NCBI RefSeq assembly: GCF_040045035.1
Contig: NZ_JBDZDS010000008.1
Coordinates: 1 to 64,000 of the forward strand
Direction: 5' to 3'
DNA from: Pseudaminobacter sp040045035
GTDB taxonomy: Bacteria; Pseudomonadota; Alphaproteobacteria; Rhizobiales; Rhizobiaceae
DNA length: 64,000 nucleotides
Both the position numbers and the translations under genes were made by a program. The notes beneath the pieces were generated by a model. The model saw only the letters and a program-made list of their open reading frames with translations, did no database searches and had not been told where the DNA came from. How positions within the stretch are numbered: position 1 is the stretch's first letter; each line of letters starts with the position of its first letter. Below are positions 61,412-64,000 of the stretch, piece after piece.

Positions 61412-62200
61412 TCAGTGCTCGTTCTTCCAGTCGTCGGAATTGACCCAGTAGTCGAGGTTCGCCTGCAGGCGGCCGTCGAGCTTCACCTGCTCCAGGAACA
61501 GGTTCATCCAGATCAGAAGGTCCTGCGAATCGTAGCGCGTCGCGAATGCGAGCGGCTCCTTGGACAGGACTTCCGGCATGATCGTGAAGGTGCCGGCGGG
61601 GTAGGCGGCCGACTGGCCGGTGACGGCGGAGATGTCGTTGACGCCGCAATCGGCCTGGCCGTTGTTCACCGCGTCTAGCAGCAGCGGGCCGCCGCCCTTG
61701 TAGCTCTTGATGTCGGCCTCGGGGAACGCCTTCTTGGCTTCCTTCTCGCCGGTCGCGCCCAGCAGCACGGCGATCTTGGTGCCGGGCGCCTTGCAGGAAT
61801 CGGTCGAGCTGAAGGCCGAGCCCGTCTTCGCGAAGACGGCGCTGCCGGTGTACATGAAGGGCGTTGTGAAGGCGACCTTCATGCCGCGCGCCAGCGTCGG
61901 CGTCATGTCGGCCACGAGCAGATCGGCTTTGCCGGACAGGAGCGCGGGGATCAGGCCGTCCCAGTCATAGTCCAGGAAGGTGATCTTGACGCCCATTTCC
62001 TCGGCCATCAGCTTGGCCAGCTCGACCGAGCTGCCGGTGCGCTCGCCGACCTTGTCGATCATCGAGAAGGGCGGTCCCTGGGTCTGCACGGCCACGCGCA
62101 GTTCGCCGCGGCCGGAAATGTCGTCGAGCGTGCCCGCGTTCGCGGTCACGGTCAGCGCCAGCAGCGCAAGCCCTGCCGCGAATTCTCTCATCATTGTCAT
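61412..62200 (-). CDS. Polar amino-acid ABC importer periplasmic binding protein
   Basis: 262-residue protein with a Sec signal (FAAGLALLALTVTANAG) and the family 3 binding fold: ELRVAVQTQGPPFSMIDKVGERTGSSVELAKLM, MTPTLARGMKVAFTTPFMYTG and VLLGATGEKEAKKAF. Cationic or other polar amino acids are likely ligands; neighbouring arginase and cyclodeaminase genes suggest arginine or ornithine. First gene of the importer operon. Confidence 0.9.
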   Translation of the reverse strand: MTMMREFAAGLALLALTVTANAGTLDDISGRGELRVAVQTQGPPFSMIDKVGERTGSSVELAKLMAEEMGVKITFLDYDWDGLIPALLSGKADLLVADMTPTLARGMKVAFTTPFMYTGSAVFAKTGSAFSSTDSCKAPGTKIAVLLGATGEKEAKKAFPEADIKSYKGGGPLLLDAVNNGQADCGVNDISAVTGQSAAYPAGTFTIMPEVLSKEPLAFATRYDSQDLLIWMNLFLEQVKLDGRLQANLDYWVNSDDWKNEH

Positions 62201-62318
62201 TCTGTGTCCCTCCGTTATTTAGCTGGCCTCGTTGGGCCTTATCGAGCTTTGGTTCCCTCTTTGGCGAAGACCATCGACCAATCCCTCTCCTGTCAAGCCT
62301 CCAAGAGCGAAAACAGGT

Positions 62319-62756
62319 CTAAAGCCTTGCTTTTGTGCTGCGCGGCGTGGCCAGCAGCAGGCTTGTCTCGCTTCCGGTGACGCCAGGGATAAGCCTTATC
62401 CTGCGCAGCACCGCGTCGAGATCCGCCAGGGTCGCCGTGCCGAGTTCGACGACCAGATCCCAGCGACCGTTGGTGGTGTGCACCGCCGACACTTCGGGAA
62501 GCCCTCCCAGGGTGCGGATAACCCGGTCGGCCGCCAGGCCCTCGATCTCGATCATCATGATACCGCGCACCGGCTGGCCGACCGCGTCGGCGCGCAGGAT
62601 CACTGTATAGCCGAGAACGTCGCCCGACTTTTCCAGCCGCTCCAGGCGGGCGCGCACCGTGGCGCGCGACACGCCCAAATCGGTCGCAAGGTCGGAGATG
62701 CTGCGCCGCCCGTCATGGCGCAGCAGCGTGATGAGTCTTTCGTCCAGGGCGTCCAT
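62319..62756 (-). CDS. Lrp/AsnC-family transcriptional regulator
   Basis: 145-residue regulator: N-terminal helix-turn-helix (about 5-60, LDERLITLLRHDGRRSISDLA ... GVSRATVRARLERLEKSGD) and a C-terminal RAM amino-acid-binding domain (GIMMIEIEGLAADRVI ... RWDLVVELGTATLADLD). It reads away from the arginase gene across a region with a CATTTTGG/CCGAAATG dyad, as expected for a regulator of arginine/ornithine breakdown (ArgR/PutR-like). Confidence 0.9.
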   Translation of the reverse strand: MDALDERLITLLRHDGRRSISDLATDLGVSRATVRARLERLEKSGDVLGYTVILRADAVGQPVRGIMMIEIEGLAADRVIRTLGGLPEVSAVHTTNGRWDLVVELGTATLADLDAVLRRIRLIPGVTGSETSLLLATPRSTKARL

Positions 62757-62763
62757 GGCTTCT

Positions 62764-62791
62764 CATTTTGGTAGACTTATGCGCCGAAATG
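62764..62791. promoter_or_regulatory. Likely Lrp-type operator in the regulator/arginase divergent region
   Basis: CATTTTGG (62764-62771) and CCGAAATG (62784-62791) form an inverted repeat with one mismatch, spaced 12 bases apart and just upstream of the Lrp start (62756). The position fits autoregulation with control of arginase. Dyad seen; protein binding inferred. Confidence 0.5.
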
Positions 62792-62885
62792 ATAAGACAC
62801 ATGGATATATTTGCCAATTCAAACCGTTCAAATCGCCAGGGCAAACCGCTTGAATGCGTCCACAATTGTTTGAGGGCGTGCGGGA

Positions 62886-63806
62886 ATGCATTGCAGAATT
62901 ATCGGGGCTCCGGTCCAGGATGGAACCGGGCGAATGGGCTGCGAGATGGGCCCCAGCGCATTGCGCACTGCGGGACTTGTCGCCGCACTTTCCGAACTGG
63001 GGCACACCGTCAGCGACCTCGGGGCTGTTGCGCCGCGCCCCGTCTACCAGATGGTCCACGGCAATCCGTCGCTGAAGGCGCTCGGCGAGATTTCGGCCTG
63101 GACGGCCGCGCTGGCCGATGCGGCCTATGCGGCCAGTGGCGACGGCATGCCGATCTTCCTCGGCGGCGATCACAGCATGTCTGCCGGCACCGTGTCCGGC
63201 GTTGCGCGCCGCGCCGCAGAGATGGGCCGGCCGCTCTTTGTGCTCTGGCTGGACGCCCATCCGGACTTCCACACGCTCGACACCACCACCAGCGGCAATC
63301 TGCATGGCGTGCCGCTTGCCTATGCCACCGGCCAGCCGGGCTTCGAGGGCTATTTCCCTGACATCGCCGCCGCCGTCGATCCGGCCCGCGTCTGTGCGCT
63401 CGGCATCCGCAGCGTCGATCCGGCAGAGCGCGTCGCCCTGGCCCGAGCCGGCGTGACCGTGCACGACATGCGGACTGTCGACGAGCATGGCATCGCGCCG
63501 CTGCTCCGCGCTTTCCTGGAACGCGTGGCGGCCGAGGACGGCCTGCTGCATGTCAGCCTCGACGTCGACTTCCTCGACCCGTCCATCGCGCCGGCGGTCG
63601 GCACCACGGTTCCCGGCGGTGCCACCTTCCGCGAGGCGCATCTGGTGATGGAGATGCTGCACGACAGCGGCCTCGTGACCAGCCTCGATCTGGTCGAACT
63701 GAACCCCTTCCTCGACGAACGTGGCCGCACCGCCACCCTCATGGTCGACCTGACGGCAAGCCTGATGGGGCGCCGCATCATGGACCGCCCCACAAGGAGT
63801 TACTGA
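62886..63806 (+). CDS. rocF: Arginase
   Basis: Hydrolyses L-arginine to ornithine and urea. The 306-residue ureohydrolase shows the manganese-binding motifs GGDHS (H96), DAHPDFH (D123, H125, D127) and SLDVDFLDP (D226, D228), and ELNPFLDERGRTA near the C-terminus. In the second motif the usual DAHADIN reads DAHPDFH. It ends five bases before the cyclodeaminase start codon, so the pair turns arginine into ornithine and then proline. The ribosome binding site is weak. Confidence 0.9.
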   Translation: MHCRIIGAPVQDGTGRMGCEMGPSALRTAGLVAALSELGHTVSDLGAVAPRPVYQMVHGNPSLKALGEISAWTAALADAAYAASGDGMPIFLGGDHSMSAGTVSGVARRAAEMGRPLFVLWLDAHPDFHTLDTTTSGNLHGVPLAYATGQPGFEGYFPDIAAAVDPARVCALGIRSVDPAERVALARAGVTVHDMRTVDEHGIAPLLRAFLERVAAEDGLLHVSLDVDFLDPSIAPAVGTTVPGGATFREAHLVMEMLHDSGLVTSLDLVELNPFLDERGRTATLMVDLTASLMGRRIMDRPTRSY

Positions 63807-63810
63807 TCGC

Positions 63811-64000
63811 ATGACCGAAAAGCTCAACATCGTTCCCTTCGTCAGCGTCGACAACATGATGAAGCTGGTGCTCGCCATCGGGGTCGAGCGGTTCCTGGTC
63901 GACCTTGCCGCCTATGTCGAGGAGGATTTCCGCCGCTGGCAGTCCTTCGACAAGACGCCGCGCGTCGCCTCGCACAGCCGAGACGGCGTGATCGAGCTGA
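63811..64000 (+). CDS. Ornithine cyclodeaminase, N-terminal part (3' end outside window)
   Basis: NAD-dependent enzyme that converts ornithine to proline and ammonia. Only about 63 residues are visible, opening MTEKLNIVPFVSVDNMMKLV and continuing VEEDFRRWQSFDKTPRVASH, which closely matches rhizobial ornithine cyclodeaminases. AAGGAG stands 12 bases before the ATG. It directly follows arginase and completes the conversion of arginine to proline. Confidence 0.82.
   Translation, partial: MTEKLNIVPFVSVDNMMKLVLAIGVERFLVDLAAYVEEDFRRWQSFDKTPRVASHSRDGVIEL

Overview
The window is a high-GC stretch of an alphaproteobacterial chromosome or large replicon. The complete fixL-fixJ pair, a FixK-type regulator, a kinase-DUF2090 IolC fusion, many ABC uptake systems and GcvA-like LysR regulators point to the Hyphomicrobiales (Rhizobiales), most likely a Mesorhizobium/Aminobacter-like Phyllobacteriaceae member. 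That placement is inferred from gene content; no rRNA marker is present. I found no rRNA, tRNA, CRISPR array or intact insertion sequence.

Layout. (1) 1-10490: a LysR regulator diverges from a catabolic operon (GMC alcohol oxidase, enolase-superfamily dehydratase, aldehyde dehydrogenase) that runs into a complete Dpp/Opp-type ABC importer. (2) 10491-11862: an unexplained set of strong inverted repeats, then an orphan TadE/TadG pair whose TadG is truncated. (3) 11985-19155: inositol catabolism, with a Gfo/Idh/MocA dehydrogenase diverging from iolC(-DUF2090), iolD, iolE, a small DUF3329-like membrane protein and iolB. (4) 19165-22345: a LysR regulator diverging from a Rieske oxygenase and its ferredoxin-reductase partner. 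(5) 22373-30895: a Pot-type ABC importer diverging from a GntR regulator and a sugar-acid module (IlvD/Edd dehydratase, SDR, AraD1/GguC). (6) 31160-37187: an Mrp/Pha-type Na+(K+)/H+ antiporter operon, A(B)-C-D-E-F-G.

(7) 37222-55089 is the most notable part: a low-oxygen and survival island. It holds FixL, FixJ, a FixK-type regulator and a FixT-like degenerate receiver. Around them lie a Rieske-AIF reductase, a GYD protein, a ribosome-hibernation factor fused to a cold-shock domain, a SulP transporter coupled to a ParB-like protein, a His-rich peptide, a bactofilin-like membrane protein, an NDP-forming acyl-CoA synthetase-acetyltransferase, two double-domain universal stress proteins, a cytochrome c, a flavin-binding PPOX protein, Hsp20 and a small secreted protein. 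Eight intergenic sites in this stretch resemble the FNR/FixK box TTGAY-N4-RTCAA; two are perfect TTGAT-N4-ATCAA palindromes and several lie at spacings that suit class II activation. A possible FixJ site lies upstream of the fixK-like gene. The simplest reading is an oxygen-sensing cascade (FixL heme sensor, FixJ, FixK) with FixT-like feedback, driving a dormancy programme whose content resembles the mycobacterial DosR regulon.

(8) 55268-64000: a GlcD/D2HGDH-type FAD oxidase, a decayed GlnQ fragment, a Tat-exported sulfatase, a polar amino-acid ABC importer, and an Lrp regulator diverging from arginase and the start of ornithine cyclodeaminase. The last set suggests arginine/ornithine uptake and breakdown.
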